Source of the DNA: Streptomyces aureocirculatus
GTDB lineage: Bacteria > Actinomycetota > Actinomycetes > Streptomycetales > Streptomycetaceae
Direction: 5' to 3'
NCBI RefSeq assembly: GCF_000720475.1
Contig: NZ_JOAP01000040.1
Coordinates: 62,001 to 126,000 of the forward strand
DNA: 64,000 nt
The translations under genes and the position numbers were made by a program. Every line of letters begins with the position of its first letter. The first letter of the stretch is position 1. Shown piece after piece: positions 19,978 to 28,935 of the stretch. Below the pieces are notes generated by a model, which did not search any database, was not told the origin of the DNA, and saw only the letters and a program-made list of their open reading frames with translations.

Positions 19978-20631
19978 GCAGTACGTGCGTACGGAAGCCC
20001 GCGCGCACCGCGTCGAGCGCGGTCGCCCGCACACAGTGGTCCGTGGCGATCCCCACCACGTCGACCTCCCGCACCTGCCGCTCCCGCAGCCACACGGCAG
20101 GCGAGAGCCCGTTCTCGTCGACGCCCTCGAAACCGCTGTAGGCGGCGGAGCGAGCGCCCTTGTCGAAGACGGCGTCGACCGCCCCGGACGCCACGGCGGG
20201 CGCGAAGTTCGGGTGGAAGCCGACGCCCTCCGTGCCCGCCACGCAGTGCGGCGGCCAGGAGTCGACGAAGTCGGGGTGGTCGGAGAAGTGGTCGCCGGGG
20301 TCGATGTGGTGGTCGCGGGTGGCCACGACATGGCGGTAGGCGACCGATGCCTGGCCAATGAGTTCGGTGATGGCGGCGGCCACGTCCGCGCCGCCCGGGA
20401 CCGCCAGGCTGCCCCCTTCGCAGAAGTCGTTCTGTACATCTACGACGATCAGGGCGCGACGCATGGCGGGTTTCCTTAGCTAGCTGGATGAACCGAGCGT
20501 AGAGACTTCACGACCGCAGCGGGAGAGGGCGTGGCGGGGCGCACGCGTTCACGGCGGGTACTCACGGGTAGGCACAGGCGGTCACACGCGGTGACACGTA
20601 TGGAGTCGCGGGTGCTCCCACGGCCACAGGC

Positions 20632-20703
20632 ACTCCCACGCTCCCGGGAACTCCCACGCTCCCGGGAACTCCCACGCTCCCGGGAACTCGCACGCTCCCT
20701 GGC
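20632..20703. repeat. 18-bp minisatellite between pncA and pncB
   Basis: Three perfect copies of ACTCCCACGCTCCCGGGA and one degenerate copy lie directly before the pncB stop codon (20714). The 249-bp gap between the two genes holds nothing else recognisable. Confidence 0.92.
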
Positions 20704-20713
20704 ACTCCTCCGC

Positions 20714-22051
20714 TCACAGGTACTCCGTGGGGATGACCGCGTCGCCGCGGGAGAGCTGGGTGGCGGACAGGGGCAGCAGGCCACGGGCCGCCGCGTGCCG
20801 CTCCCGCACCGTGTCGAGGGGCTCGCGGGCGATGACGTCGCCGCCCTTGACCAGCTCGACCTGGAGCAGGCTCTCGGCGAGCGCGGCGGGTACCGGACCG
20901 GTGCCGACGACCTCGGCCTCCGCGAACCCGTCCGCGTCCGTGCGCCGCGCCGCCCACTTGCGGCCGCCGTGCGAGGACTTCCCGCCGAGCGACTTCTTGG
21001 CGACGGGTTCGAGCGGGGCCTTCGGGTCGGCGGAGCGGGCGCGGGCGACCAGCTTGTAGACCATGGAGGCGGTGGGGTGCCCGGACCCCGTGACCAGTTG
21101 GGTGCCCACGCCGTAGGCGTCCACGGGCGCCGCCGCGAGGGAGGCGATCGCGTACTCGTCCAGGTCGGATGTGACCACGATCCTGGTGCCGGTCGCGCCG
21201 AGCTCGTCCAGTTCCTTGCGCACCCGGTGCGCCACGAGCAGCAGGTCGCCGGAGTCGATGCGGACGGCGCCGAGCTCGGGCCCGGCGATCTCCACGGCCA
21301 TGCGGACGGCCTCGGTGACGTCGTAGGTGTCGACGAGGAGGGTGGTGCCGCGGCCGAGCGCGTCCACCTGGGCGCGGAAGGCGTCCCGCTCGCTGTCGTG
21401 CACCAGCGTGAAGGAGTGCGCGGAGGTGCCGACGGTCGGGATGCCGTAGCGGAACCCGGACGCCAGGTTGGAGGTGGTGGTGAAGCCGCCGACGTACGCG
21501 GCCCGGGACGCCGCGACCGCCGCGAGCTCGTGGGTGCGGCGGGCGCCCATCTCGATCAGCGGCCGCCCGCCCGCGGCGGAGGCCATCCGGGACGCGGCGG
21601 CCGCGATGGCCGAGTCGTGGTTGAGGATCGACAGGATCACGGTCTCCAGGAGCACGCACTCCGCGAAGCTGCCCTCGACCCTGAGGATCGGCGAGCCGGG
21701 GAAGTACACCTCGCCCTCGGGGTAGCCCCAGATGTCCCCGCCGAAGCGGTACGAGGCGAGCCATTCGAGCGTCCGGGCGTCCACCACGCCGCGCTCGCGC
21801 AGAAAGTCGAGGACACCGGAGTCGAAGCGGAAGTTCTCGACCGCGTCCAGAACCCGCCCGGTGCCGGCCACCACGCCGTAGCGGCGGCCCTCGGGCAGTC
21901 TGCGGGTGAAGACCTCGAAGACCGAGCGCCGGTCGGCGGTGCCGGAGCTCAGCGCGCCCTGGAGCATCGTCAACTCGTAGTGATCCGTGAAGAGCGCGGT
22001 GGAGGGGACGTCCACCGGCAGCCCCAAGTCATGCTGCTCCCCAAAGTTCAT
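20714..22051 (-). CDS. pncB: nicotinate phosphoribosyltransferase
   Basis: The 445-residue enzyme makes nicotinate mononucleotide from nicotinate and PRPP in the Preiss-Handler NAD route. Recognisable motifs are '[16 protein letters not shown]' at the N-terminus, '[27 protein letters not shown]', '[18 protein letters not shown]' containing the catalytic-region His, 'TLLVDTYDV', 'VRIDSGDLL' and 'GVGTQLVTG'. I used the ATG at 22049-22051 because family similarity begins at '[20 protein letters not shown]'. It is transcribed in the same direction as pncA and is divergent from clpS. Confidence 0.95.
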   Translation of the reverse strand: MNFGEQHDLGLPVDVPSTALFTDHYELTMLQGALSSGTADRRSVFEVFTRRLPEGRRYGVVAGTGRVLDAVENFRFDSGVLDFLRERGVVDARTLEWLASYRFGGDIWGYPEGEVYFPGSPILRVEGSFAECVLLETVILSILNHDSAIAAAASRMASAAGGRPLIEMGARRTHELAAVAASRAAYVGGFTTTSNLASGFRYGIPTVGTSAHSFTLVHDSERDAFRAQVDALGRGTTLLVDTYDVTEAVRMAVEIAGPELGAVRIDSGDLLLVAHRVRKELDELGATGTRIVVTSDLDEYAIASLAAAPVDAYGVGTQLVTGSGHPTASMVYKLVARARSADPKAPLEPVAKKSLGGKSSHGGRKWAARRTDADGFAEAEVVGTGPVPAALAESLLQVELVKGGDVIAREPLDTVRERHAAARGLLPLSATQLSRGDAVIPTEYL

Positions 22052-22131
22052 GTCAAGAATGCTACCCCGCATCTCGTCACTCTGACGATTTCAGGGGTCC
22101 GTTTGTGCGGTGGGCCCCTCCGGGTGGCAGC

Positions 22132-22449
22132 ATGGGGCAGGTGAGTAGCGCTGCTCCCGTAGAGATCACCCGCCCGGACGCGGAAGAACAGACCTTCGCG
22201 GTCCCCGAGCCGGACGTGCCGTGGATCACGCTCGTGCACAACGACCCGGTCAACCTCATGAGCTACGTGACCTATGTCTTCCAGTCGTACTTCGGGTACT
22301 CGAAGGAGAAGGCCACCAAGCTGATGATGGACGTGCACCACAAGGGCCGGGCGGTCGTCTCCAGCGGCAGCCGCGAGGAGATGGAACGCGACGTGCAGGC
22401 GATGCACGGATACGGGCTGTGGGCAACGCTCCAGCAGGACCGGAAGTAG
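22132..22449 (+). CDS. clpS: ATP-dependent Clp protease adaptor ClpS
   Basis: The 105-residue adaptor binds N-degron substrates and delivers them to ClpA/ClpC-ClpP. The conserved core '[47 protein letters not shown]' carries the 'HNDPVN' motif and the Met/His residues that line the N-degron pocket. The unstructured N-terminus is about 30 residues. Start could be ATG 22132 or GTG 22141. It is followed after 11 bp by a DUF2017 gene, the usual actinobacterial arrangement, and the two are probably co-transcribed. Confidence 0.95.
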   Translation: MGQVSSAAPVEITRPDAEEQTFAVPEPDVPWITLVHNDPVNLMSYVTYVFQSYFGYSKEKATKLMMDVHHKGRAVVSSGSREEMERDVQAMHGYGLWATLQQDRK

Positions 22450-22460
22450 CGACGCGACTG

Positions 22461-23066
22461 ATGCCAGGACACTTCGAACCGATCCCGGGGGGCGGCGCCG
22501 CCGTCGCGCTCGACGAGGTCGAGATCTCGATCATCCGCTCGCTCGCCGTGCAGCTCCTGGAGCTGATCGGCCCGGGCGAGGAGCCCGCGGGCGACGACGG
22601 CGATCCGCTCGCGGAGCTGTTCGCGGAAGGACCGAGCGAGCCGCCCGCCGACCCGGTCCTGAAGCGCCTGCTCCCGGACGCGTACGGCGGTCCCGGCAGC
22701 GAGGGCTCCCTGGAGAGGGCCGACGAGCTGCGCGCCTACTCCGCCGAGTTCCGGCGGTTCACGGAGAACGATCTGCGGGCCCGCAAGCGGGACGACGCGC
22801 TCACCGTGATCCGCTCCCTGGACGCGCTCACGGTGGCGGGCGAGGGCGGTGCCGTCCTGAAGCTGTCCGCCGACGATTCGCGGTCCTGGCTCGGCTCGCT
22901 CAACGATCTGCGCCTCGCGATCGGCGCCCGGCTCGACGTCACGGACGAGGAGGACACGGACATCCTCTACCGGCTGCCGGACACCGACCCGCGCAAGCCC
23001 ATGGTGATGGCCTATCTGTGGCTCGGCGGCCTCCAGGAGACACTCGTCGAGACGCTGCTGCCGTGA
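22461..23066 (+). CDS. DUF2017 family protein
   Basis: The 201-residue product begins 'MPGHFEPIPGGG' and contains 'EVEISIIRSLAVQLLELIGPG', 'LKRLLPDAY', 'AEFRRFTENDLRARKRDDA' and 'SWLGSLNDLRLAIGARLDVTDEED', all characteristic of DUF2017. Members sit next to clpS in many actinobacteria, so a link to Clp proteolysis is suspected. The biochemical function is unknown. It is soluble with no signal peptide. Confidence 0.88.
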   Translation: MPGHFEPIPGGGAAVALDEVEISIIRSLAVQLLELIGPGEEPAGDDGDPLAELFAEGPSEPPADPVLKRLLPDAYGGPGSEGSLERADELRAYSAEFRRFTENDLRARKRDDALTVIRSLDALTVAGEGGAVLKLSADDSRSWLGSLNDLRLAIGARLDVTDEEDTDILYRLPDTDPRKPMVMAYLWLGGLQETLVETLLP

Positions 23067-23409
23067 CGGTTTCCTGACCGGCGTGTGACGCCTTTTTGAA
23101 GATCATGCACGTCCGCTCAACGGGTGCTCAAATCCGCATAACGATCCTGTCACCTCGTTGTCCTGGTTCGTGGCGTCGAGGGAACTTTGTCCGCTTCTTC
23201 CTGTGGTGTGTGCCACATAAGGCTCATTCGATCACTGTGGCGGCCGTGATAAATCTTCACGACCGCTCGGTGACGCCACCCATGTCACCGGGGGCGCCAG
23301 GGACCGGCAGACCGTCGGCGGCACTCCATCACCATCCGGGGGGATCAGGACCTGGTCCGCGGCGAAACCGCAGTTCGCGGCGCGGATCAGCATGGAGAAA
23401 GGCGTCACC
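23067..23409 (+). other. 343-bp intergenic region upstream of the amino-acid permease
   Basis: No gene is seen. The 23090-23280 stretch is AT-richer than average (for example TTTTTGAAGATCATG and GATAAATCTTCACGACC) and probably carries the permease promoter. I see no defined riboswitch or operator. Confidence 0.4.
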
Positions 23410-24909
23410 ATGACCTCAGTGCAGGTCGAAGAGCACCACGACGAGCACGGCGGCAATGGTGCCGCGGGCGCCGGCGGGGCCGGCGACAGCGAGGGCTATC
23501 AGCGCGGGCTCGGAGCCCGGCAGATCCAGATGATCGCGATCGGCGGTGCCATCGGCACCGGCCTGTTCCTCGGCGCGGGCAAAGCCATCCACAAGGCGGG
23601 CCCGAGCCTCATCCTCGCGTACGCGATCGCGGGTCTCGTCATCTTCTTCATCATGCGCGCGCTCGGCGAGCTCTTGATGTACCGCCCCGTCTCGGGTTCG
23701 TTCTCGGAGTACGCCCGCGAGTTCGTCGGCCCCTTCTTCGGGTTCGTGACCGGCTGGACGTACTGGCTCTTCTGGGTCGTCACCGGCATCACGGAAGTCA
23801 CCGCGGCGGCCCAGTACATGCAGTACTGGACCCATGGCTCGGTCCCGCAATGGGCCTACGCCCTGATCTTCACCGTCATCCTGTACGGCGCCAACCTGAT
23901 CTCCGTGAAGCTCTTCGGCGAGCTCGAGTTCTGGTTCTCCATGGTCAAGGTCACCGCCATCATCGGCATGATCCTCATCTGTGCCGGCATCCTCACCATC
24001 GGCTTCTCCGACGCCGGTGACACCGCCACCGTCTCGCACCTGTGGGACAACGGCGGCTTCTTCCCCAACGGCATCGGCAACACGCTGATGACCCTGCAGA
24101 TCGTGATGTTCGCCTTCCTCGCCGTCGAGCTGGTCGGCGTCACCGCGGGCGAGTCCAAGGACCCGAAGAAGACCCTGCCCAAGGCGATCAACACCGTGCC
24201 GTGGCGCATCGCCGTCTTCTACGTCGGCGCCCTCATCATGATCCTTTCGGTCGTGCCGTGGACGCACTTCCAGCCGGGCGTCTCCCCGTTCGTCGCCGCC
24301 TTCGAGCAGATGGGCCTCGGTGTCGGCGCCGCCATCGTGAACTTCGTGGTCCTGACGGCCGCGCTCTCCTCCTGCAACTCGGGCATGTACTCCACCGGCC
24401 GTATGCTGCGCGACCTCGCGCTCAACGGCCAGGGCCCGAAGTTCTTCACCAAGCTCACCAAGAACGGCCTGCCGCTCGTCGGCACCACCGCCTCCGCCGC
24501 CCTGATGCTCGTCGGCGTGTGGATCAACTACCAGTGGCCGGGTGAGGCGTTCAACTACGTCGTCTCCTTCGCCACCATCTCCGGCATGTGGGCCTGGATC
24601 ATGATCCTGGTGTCCCAGATCAACTACCGCCGCAAGGCCGACCGCGGCATCCTGCCGCAGTCCAGCTTCCGCGCGCCGGGTGCCCCGTACACCAGTTGGT
24701 TCGCGCTCGCCTTCATCGGCATGGTCATCGTGATGATGGGCATCGACAAGGACGCCAGGATCTCGCTGTACTGCGCCCCGATCTGGGCCGCCATCCTGTG
24801 CGTGTCCTACCTGGTCCTGAAGAGCCGCAACCCGGACGCCGCCGCCTTCAAGAAGCGCGAGCACGGCGGCCCCGCGGCCGAGACCGGCGCGAAGCTCAGC
24901 AAGGACTGA
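23410..24909 (+). CDS. APC-superfamily amino-acid permease
   Basis: The 499-residue protein has about 12 transmembrane segments. The first helix carries the AAT-family signature 'RQIQMIAIGGAIGTGLFLGAGKAI', and later motifs include 'ALGELLMYRPVSGSFSEYAREFVGPFFGFVTGWTYW' and 'SSCNSGMYSTGRMLRDLA'. These are typical of GabP/LysP/AnsP-type proton-coupled importers. The N-terminal 35 residues are His/Glu/Gly-rich and cytoplasmic. I chose ATG 23410 because GAAAGG lies 7 bp upstream; ATG 23392 is an alternative. The substrate cannot be read. A perfect 15-bp hairpin ends the transcript. Confidence 0.93.
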   Translation: MTSVQVEEHHDEHGGNGAAGAGGAGDSEGYQRGLGARQIQMIAIGGAIGTGLFLGAGKAIHKAGPSLILAYAIAGLVIFFIMRALGELLMYRPVSGSFSEYAREFVGPFFGFVTGWTYWLFWVVTGITEVTAAAQYMQYWTHGSVPQWAYALIFTVILYGANLISVKLFGELEFWFSMVKVTAIIGMILICAGILTIGFSDAGDTATVSHLWDNGGFFPNGIGNTLMTLQIVMFAFLAVELVGVTAGESKDPKKTLPKAINTVPWRIAVFYVGALIMILSVVPWTHFQPGVSPFVAAFEQMGLGVGAAIVNFVVLTAALSSCNSGMYSTGRMLRDLALNGQGPKFFTKLTKNGLPLVGTTASAALMLVGVWINYQWPGEAFNYVVSFATISGMWAWIMILVSQINYRRKADRGILPQSSFRAPGAPYTSWFALAFIGMVIVMMGIDKDARISLYCAPIWAAILCVSYLVLKSRNPDAAAFKKREHGGPAAETGAKLSKD

Positions 24910-24941
24910 CCTCGGCGTCGAGCTCCGTACGTCCAGCATGC

Positions 24942-24978
24942 GGGCGGCCCCGTACCACACTTCGGTACGGGGCCGCCC
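24942..24978. terminator. perfect 15-bp hairpin terminator after the permease gene
   Basis: GGGCGGCCCCGTACC (24942-24956) and GGTACGGGGCCGCCC (24964-24978) pair perfectly with a 7-nt loop. The next gene starts only 20 bp downstream, so its transcript must begin within or right after the hairpin, or by read-through. Confidence 0.88.
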
Positions 24979-24998
24979 TGCTGCTTATCCTGGCCGAC

Positions 24999-25421
24999 AT
25001 GCTGACCATCACCCAGGCCCTCCACGACCAGATCGTCGCGCACGCGCGCAAGGACCACCCCGACGAGGCCTGCGGCGTCGTCGCGGGCCCCGCGGGCACC
25101 GACCGCCCGGAGCGGTTCGTCCCGATGCTGAACGCGGCCCGCTCGCCCACGTTCTACGAGTTCGACTCCGCCGATCTGCTCAAGCTGTACCGCGACCTCG
25201 ACGACCGCGACGAGGACCCGGTGGTCATCTACCACTCGCACACCGCGACCGAGGCCTACCCCTCCCGCACCGACATCTCGTACGCCAACGAGCCCGGCGC
25301 GCACTACGTCCTGGTCTCCACCGCGGACACCGACGACGCGGGCCCCTTCCAGTTCCGCTCGTTCCGGATCGTCGAGGGTGAGGTCACCGAGGAGGAGGTC
25401 CGGGTCGTACCGGCATACTGA
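24999..25421 (+). CDS. mec: JAMM-family metallopeptidase (Mec+ type, releases cysteine from CysO)
   Basis: The 140-residue M67-family protein has a complete zinc motif: His79-Ser-His81, seven residues, Ser89, two residues, Asp92, plus upstream Glu23 in 'HPDEACGVVAG'. In Mycobacterium tuberculosis the Mec+ enzyme hydrolyses the CysO-cysteine adduct to free cysteine and regenerate CysO. Here the cysO and cysM genes lie 3.7 kb downstream on the same strand, separated by a vitamin B12 transporter operon. Function is inferred from the motif and this neighbourhood. Confidence 0.9.
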   Translation: MLTITQALHDQIVAHARKDHPDEACGVVAGPAGTDRPERFVPMLNAARSPTFYEFDSADLLKLYRDLDDRDEDPVVIYHSHTATEAYPSRTDISYANEPGAHYVLVSTADTDDAGPFQFRSFRIVEGEVTEEEVRVVPAY

Positions 25422-25432
25422 GCATGACCTTT

Positions 25433-25535
25433 GAGGCGGCAGGACCCAGGAAGCCGGTGCGAATCCGGCGCGGTCCCGCCACTGTGACCGGCCCGCGTCC
25501 GCGCGGTCCGTGAGCCAGGAACTGGCCTGCCGCCC
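25433..25535 (+). promoter_or_regulatory. cobalamin (B12) riboswitch
   Basis: The leader of the transporter operon contains the hallmark segments of the cobalamin riboswitch: GGAAGCCGGTGCGAATCC, CCCGCCACTGTGACCGG and the B12 box AGCCAGGAACTGGCCTGCC (25511-25529). A closing P1 stem pairs GAGGCGGCAGG (25433-25443) with CCTGCCGCC (25524-25532). Downstream, AGGGGA/TCCCCT (25551-25570) abuts the GGAGGAGG ribosome-binding site. B12 binding would therefore most likely block translation initiation. It begins 12 bp after the mec stop. Confidence 0.95.
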
Positions 25536-25588
25536 TCTCCCACCTGACGCAGGGGACGCGGAAATCCCCTGGAGGAGGCCGCGCCGCC

Positions 25589-26593
25589 ATGCTCTCGCGC
25601 CGTACCCGCCCGCTCACGCACGCCCTCACCGCCGCGGCGATGCTGATCCCCCTCGCCGCATGCTCCTCGTCGGACTCCGGCTCCGGCTCCGACGACGCCG
25701 GGAAAGCCGGGGCGTCCGCCGCCGGATTCCCGTACACCGTCACCAACTGCGGTGAGAAGACCACGTACGAAGCGCCCCCGAAGCGCGCCGTCACCATGAA
25801 CCAGCACGTGACGGAGATCCTCCTCGCGCTCGGCCTCCAGGACCGCGTCGCCGGGACCGCCTACCTCGACGACAAGATCCTCCCCAAGTACGAGAAGGCC
25901 TACAAGTCCCGCCCGGTGCTCGCCAAGGAGTACCCCTCCTACGAGAAGCTCCTGTCCGTCAACCCCGACTTCGTGTACGGCGGTTACGCGAGCGCCTTCA
26001 CGGCGGGCGAAGGACGCTCGCGCCAGGCCCTCGCCAAGTCCGGCATCAAGTCCCGGCTCACCATCGAGGGCTGCGCCAAGAAGTCCGTCACCATGGACGA
26101 CCTCTACCGCGAGGTGCGCGAGGTCGGCGCCACCTTCGGCGTCCGTGACCGGGCCGAGAAGTGGATCCGCGACGCCAAGGACGAACTGGCCGCCACGGCG
26201 AAGAAGTCCGCCGAGTCCACGAAGGACGGCGAGCCGCCCGCGGTCTTCGTGTACGACAGCGGCGACAAGACGGCGTTCACCGCGGGCGGCCGGGGCATCG
26301 GCAACGACATCATCGAGCGCGCCGGCGGCCGCAACATCATGTCCGACCTCGACAAGTCCTTCGGCGACGCCTCCTGGGAGACCGTCGTGGACCGCCGCCC
26401 GGACGTGATCGTGATCTACGACTACGGCGCCTCCACCGTCGCCCAGAAGAAGAAGCGCCTCCTCGACGACCCTGCCCTCAAGGACGTCCCCGCCGTCAAG
26501 AACAAGCGGTTCGCCGTGCTGCCGCTGTCGGATGTGGTCCTTGGGGTGCGGGCACCGGGGGCGGTGCGGAAGCTGGCGGAGCAGTTGCGGTGA
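25589..26593 (+). CDS. btuF: B12/corrinoid ABC transporter substrate-binding lipoprotein (BtuF type)
   Basis: The 334-residue protein has a lipoprotein signal ending 'LIPLAAC' at about residue 24 and a Ser/Gly/Asp linker. The periplasmic-binding fold of the class III (FhuD/BtuF) type follows: 'PKRAVTMNQHVTEILLALGLQDRVAGTAY', 'YPSYEKLLSVNPDFVYGGYAS' and 'WETVVDRRPDVIVIYDYG'. On fold alone it could bind ferric siderophores. The cobalamin riboswitch directly upstream makes a corrinoid the likely ligand. It overlaps the permease start by 4 bp (GTGA). Confidence 0.9.
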   Translation: MLSRRTRPLTHALTAAAMLIPLAACSSSDSGSGSDDAGKAGASAAGFPYTVTNCGEKTTYEAPPKRAVTMNQHVTEILLALGLQDRVAGTAYLDDKILPKYEKAYKSRPVLAKEYPSYEKLLSVNPDFVYGGYASAFTAGEGRSRQALAKSGIKSRLTIEGCAKKSVTMDDLYREVREVGATFGVRDRAEKWIRDAKDELAATAKKSAESTKDGEPPAVFVYDSGDKTAFTAGGRGIGNDIIERAGGRNIMSDLDKSFGDASWETVVDRRPDVIVIYDYGASTVAQKKKRLLDDPALKDVPAVKNKRFAVLPLSDVVLGVRAPGAVRKLAEQLR

Positions 26594-27849
26594 GGGGGTT
26601 TCGCCTTTCGGGCGCGGCGAGGCCCGCTCCGGTGAGCACGCAGCCTGCTCCGGGGACCACCCAGCCTGCTCCGGGGGTCACCCAGCCCGCTACGGGGACC
26701 CCTCAGCCCGCTCCGAGGACCACCCAGCCCGCTACGGGGACCACTCAGCCCGTCCGGCGTTTGAGGACGAGGCCGAAGGCCGACCGACGGTACGCCGCCC
26801 CACCCGAGGGGGAACCTCCCCGCACCAGGCTGGCGTACGGCACGGTCATAGCCGCCCTGCTCCTCGCCCTGGCGGCCGCAGGCATCGCAGCCCTGGCGTG
26901 GGGCTCGGTGAAGATCCCGCCCGCGGACGTCTTCCGCATCCTCACGGGCCAGGCCGAGGACCCGTCCCCGTACCGCACGATCGTCCTGGACGTCCGCCTC
27001 CCAAGGGTCCTGCTCGGCGCAGCCGTGGGCGCGGGCCTGGCCGTGGTCGGCACCACCCTCCAGGCCCTGGTCCGCAACCCCCTGGCTGACCCCTTCCTGC
27101 TCGGCATCTCCTCGGGCGCATCGGCCGCGGCGGTCTCGGTGATCGTGCTCGGCGTGGGCGCGGGCCTGGCCACGACGGTGACGATCCCGGCGGCGTCCTT
27201 CGTGGGCGCGTTCCTCGCGCTGCTCCTCGTGTACACGCTCGCCCGGGAGCCGGGCGGCGGCTTCACCACGAGCCGCCTGCTCCTCGCGGGCGTCGCGGTC
27301 TCCTACGTCCTGGCCGCGCTGACCAGCCTGATCCTGGTGGTCTCGGCCCGCGCCGACCACCTCAAGGAGGTCCTGTACTGGACGCTCGGCGGCCTGGGCA
27401 GCGCCCGCTGGGACACGCTCGCGCTGCCGCTGATCGTCCTTGCGATCGGTACGGGCGTCCTGCTCGCGCTCGCCCGGCCCCTCGACCTGCTCCTGGTCGG
27501 CGAGGAGGGCGCCACCGTCCTCGGGCTGAACACGGCCCGGTTCCGCGCGGGCGTCTTCGCCCTGGCCTCCCTGGTGACCGGGGTGCTCGTCGCGCAGAGC
27601 GGGGCCATCGGCTTCGTCGGCCTGATGGTGCCGCACGCGGCCCGCATGCTGGTGGGGGCCGCGCACCGAACGCTGCTTCCGGTGGCCGCGCTGACGGGGG
27701 CGGTGTTCCTGGTCCTCGCGGACCTCGCCGCGCGTACGGTCGCGGCACCGCAGGACATCCCGGTGGGTGTGCTCACGGCTCTCACCGGGGGCCCGTTCTT
27801 CCTGTGGCTGCTGCGCAGGGACCGGTCGCGGCAGGAGGAGGCGGCGTGA
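26590..27849 (+). CDS. btuC: B12/corrinoid ABC transporter permease (BtuC/FecCD type) with repeat-encoded N-terminus
   Basis: The product is 419 residues from GTG 26590. The FecCD core begins at about residue 78 with 'LAYGTVIAALLLALAAAGIAALAWGSVKIP' and has about nine or ten transmembrane segments, with 'RLPRVLLGAAVGAGLAVVGTTLQALVRNPLADPFLLGISSGA' and 'VGLMVPHAARMLVG'. The first 75 residues are unusual. They are encoded by six 21-bp repeats (PAPGTTQ-like) followed by an in-frame copy of the dispersed element read as '[14 protein letters not shown]'. I found no start codon between the repeat and the first membrane helix, so the repeat is probably translated. Confidence 0.88.
   Translation: MRGFRLSGAARPAPVSTQPAPGTTQPAPGVTQPATGTPQPAPRTTQPATGTTQPVRRLRTRPKADRRYAAPPEGEPPRTRLAYGTVIAALLLALAAAGIAALAWGSVKIPPADVFRILTGQAEDPSPYRTIVLDVRLPRVLLGAAVGAGLAVVGTTLQALVRNPLADPFLLGISSGASAAAVSVIVLGVGAGLATTVTIPAASFVGAFLALLLVYTLAREPGGGFTTSRLLLAGVAVSYVLAALTSLILVVSARADHLKEVLYWTLGGLGSARWDTLALPLIVLAIGTGVLLALARPLDLLLVGEEGATVLGLNTARFRAGVFALASLVTGVLVAQSGAIGFVGLMVPHAARMLVGAAHRTLLPVAALTGAVFLVLADLAARTVAAPQDIPVGVLTALTGGPFFLWLLRRDRSRQEEAA
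26623..26772 (+). repeat. 21-bp minisatellite followed by a dispersed-element copy, within btuC
   Basis: Six copies of a 21-bp unit (CCTGCTCCGGGGACCACCCA plus G) run 26623-26748. The dispersed element (CCGTCCGGCGTTTGAGGACG core) overlaps the last bases at 26745-26772. Both are in frame with the permease gene. Confidence 0.9.
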
Positions 27850-28676
27850 CCCACCCGGGCACCGCGGAGACGGCGACCCAGCCGACCGGACCGTCGGCCA
27901 CGGCCCCCCTGCTGCGCACCACGGACCTCACCTTCCGCGCCCCCTCCGGCAGTCGCCTCGTCGACGCCGTCTCACTCACCGTCTCCGCGGGTGAGACAGT
28001 GGGCCTGGTCGGCCCGAACGGCAGCGGCAAGACGACACTCCTCCGCTGTGTGTACGGGGCGCTGACGCCCACCGGCGGCCAGGTGCTCCTCGACGGCGCG
28101 GACCTGGCGGGCGCGAGCGCCAAGACCCGCGCGCGCCGGATCGCCACGGTCCCGCAGGACGGCCAGGCGGGCTTCGAACTCACCGTCCGCCAGATCGTCG
28201 CCATGGGCCGCTCCCCGCACAAGCGCTTCTGGGAGGCGGACACGGCAGCCGACGAGGAGCTGGTGCGCGGCGCCCTCGCGCGGGTGGGCGCGGCGGACCT
28301 GGCGGGGCGGTCCTTCGCCCGGCTCTCCGGCGGCGAGCGGCAGCGGGTCCTGACGGCGCGGGCCCTGGTGCAGGAACCCGCCGTCCTCGTCCTCGACGAG
28401 CCCACGAACCACCTGGACATCCGCTATCAACTGGAGATCCTCGGCCTGGTACGGGACCTCGGCACGGCCAACCTCCTCGCCCTGCACGACCTGACCCTTG
28501 CCGCGTACTACTGCGACCGCCTCTACGTCCTCGACGCAGGCCGCGTCGTCGCCTCCGGGTCACCTCGGGAGGTCCTCACCGCCGAGCTCCTGGCGGAGGT
28601 GTACGGGGTGGCGGCTGAGGTGTCGGTGCATCCGGTGACGGGGGCGCCGACGGTGACGTATCTGCCGGGGGTCTAG
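27846..28676 (+). CDS. btuD: B12/corrinoid ABC transporter ATP-binding protein (BtuD type)
   Basis: The 276-residue ATPase has Walker A 'GPNGSGKTT', Q-loop region 'VPQDGQAGFELTVRQIVAMGRSPH', signature 'LSGGERQR', Walker B 'VLVLDEPTNHLD' and switch His in 'LALHDL'. These are typical of the FecE/FhuC/BtuD group. It starts at GTG 27846, overlapping the permease stop by 4 bp, and completes a three-gene translationally coupled operon behind the riboswitch. Confidence 0.92.
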   Translation: MTHPGTAETATQPTGPSATAPLLRTTDLTFRAPSGSRLVDAVSLTVSAGETVGLVGPNGSGKTTLLRCVYGALTPTGGQVLLDGADLAGASAKTRARRIATVPQDGQAGFELTVRQIVAMGRSPHKRFWEADTAADEELVRGALARVGAADLAGRSFARLSGGERQRVLTARALVQEPAVLVLDEPTNHLDIRYQLEILGLVRDLGTANLLALHDLTLAAYYCDRLYVLDAGRVVASGSPREVLTAELLAEVYGVAAEVSVHPVTGAPTVTYLPGV

Positions 28677-28792
28677 GGGAGGTGTCCGCCCGGTGCCCGG
28701 GCGGCGTGTCCCCCGGGGGCGGCCCGTAGCGAGAGGGCTGTGAGGGGGGCTGTCCAGCCTGCGAACGGATCACGTCCGGCATACGAGATCAC

Positions 28793-28815
28793 ATTCCGGG
28801 TCCCGGACCGGGAAT
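28793..28815. promoter_or_regulatory. 23-bp near-palindrome upstream of the leader peptide
   Basis: ATTCCGGGTCCC followed by GGACCGGGAAT is palindromic at all but three positions, including the centre. It ends 15 bp before the leader-peptide ATG at 28831. Position and symmetry suggest a repressor or activator site for the cysO-cysM transcript. Confidence 0.45.
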
Positions 28816-28830
28816 CGTTACGATGACCGC

Positions 28831-28935
28831 ATGGTTTCGAACGACGTGAGCATTGATACGACGCCGGGCGCTCTGCTCGTCGGCCGGCTGCACGTCGACC
28901 TGTGCCGTCTCGCCAGCGCCATCTGTCGGCCCTGA
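28831..28935 (+). CDS. 34-residue Cys-containing leader peptide (putative attenuator)
   Basis: The small frame ends in 'GRLHVDLCRLASAICRP', closely matching the streptomycete 'putative leader peptide' type with the pattern HVDLxRxxSAxC found ahead of sulfur-metabolism genes. It carries two Cys codons near its 3' end, so ribosome stalling under cysteine limitation could control the downstream cysO-cysM genes. ATG 28831 or GTG 28846 could be the start. The family assignment is recollection; the attenuation role is inference. Confidence 0.75.
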   Translation: MVSNDVSIDTTPGALLVGRLHVDLCRLASAICRP

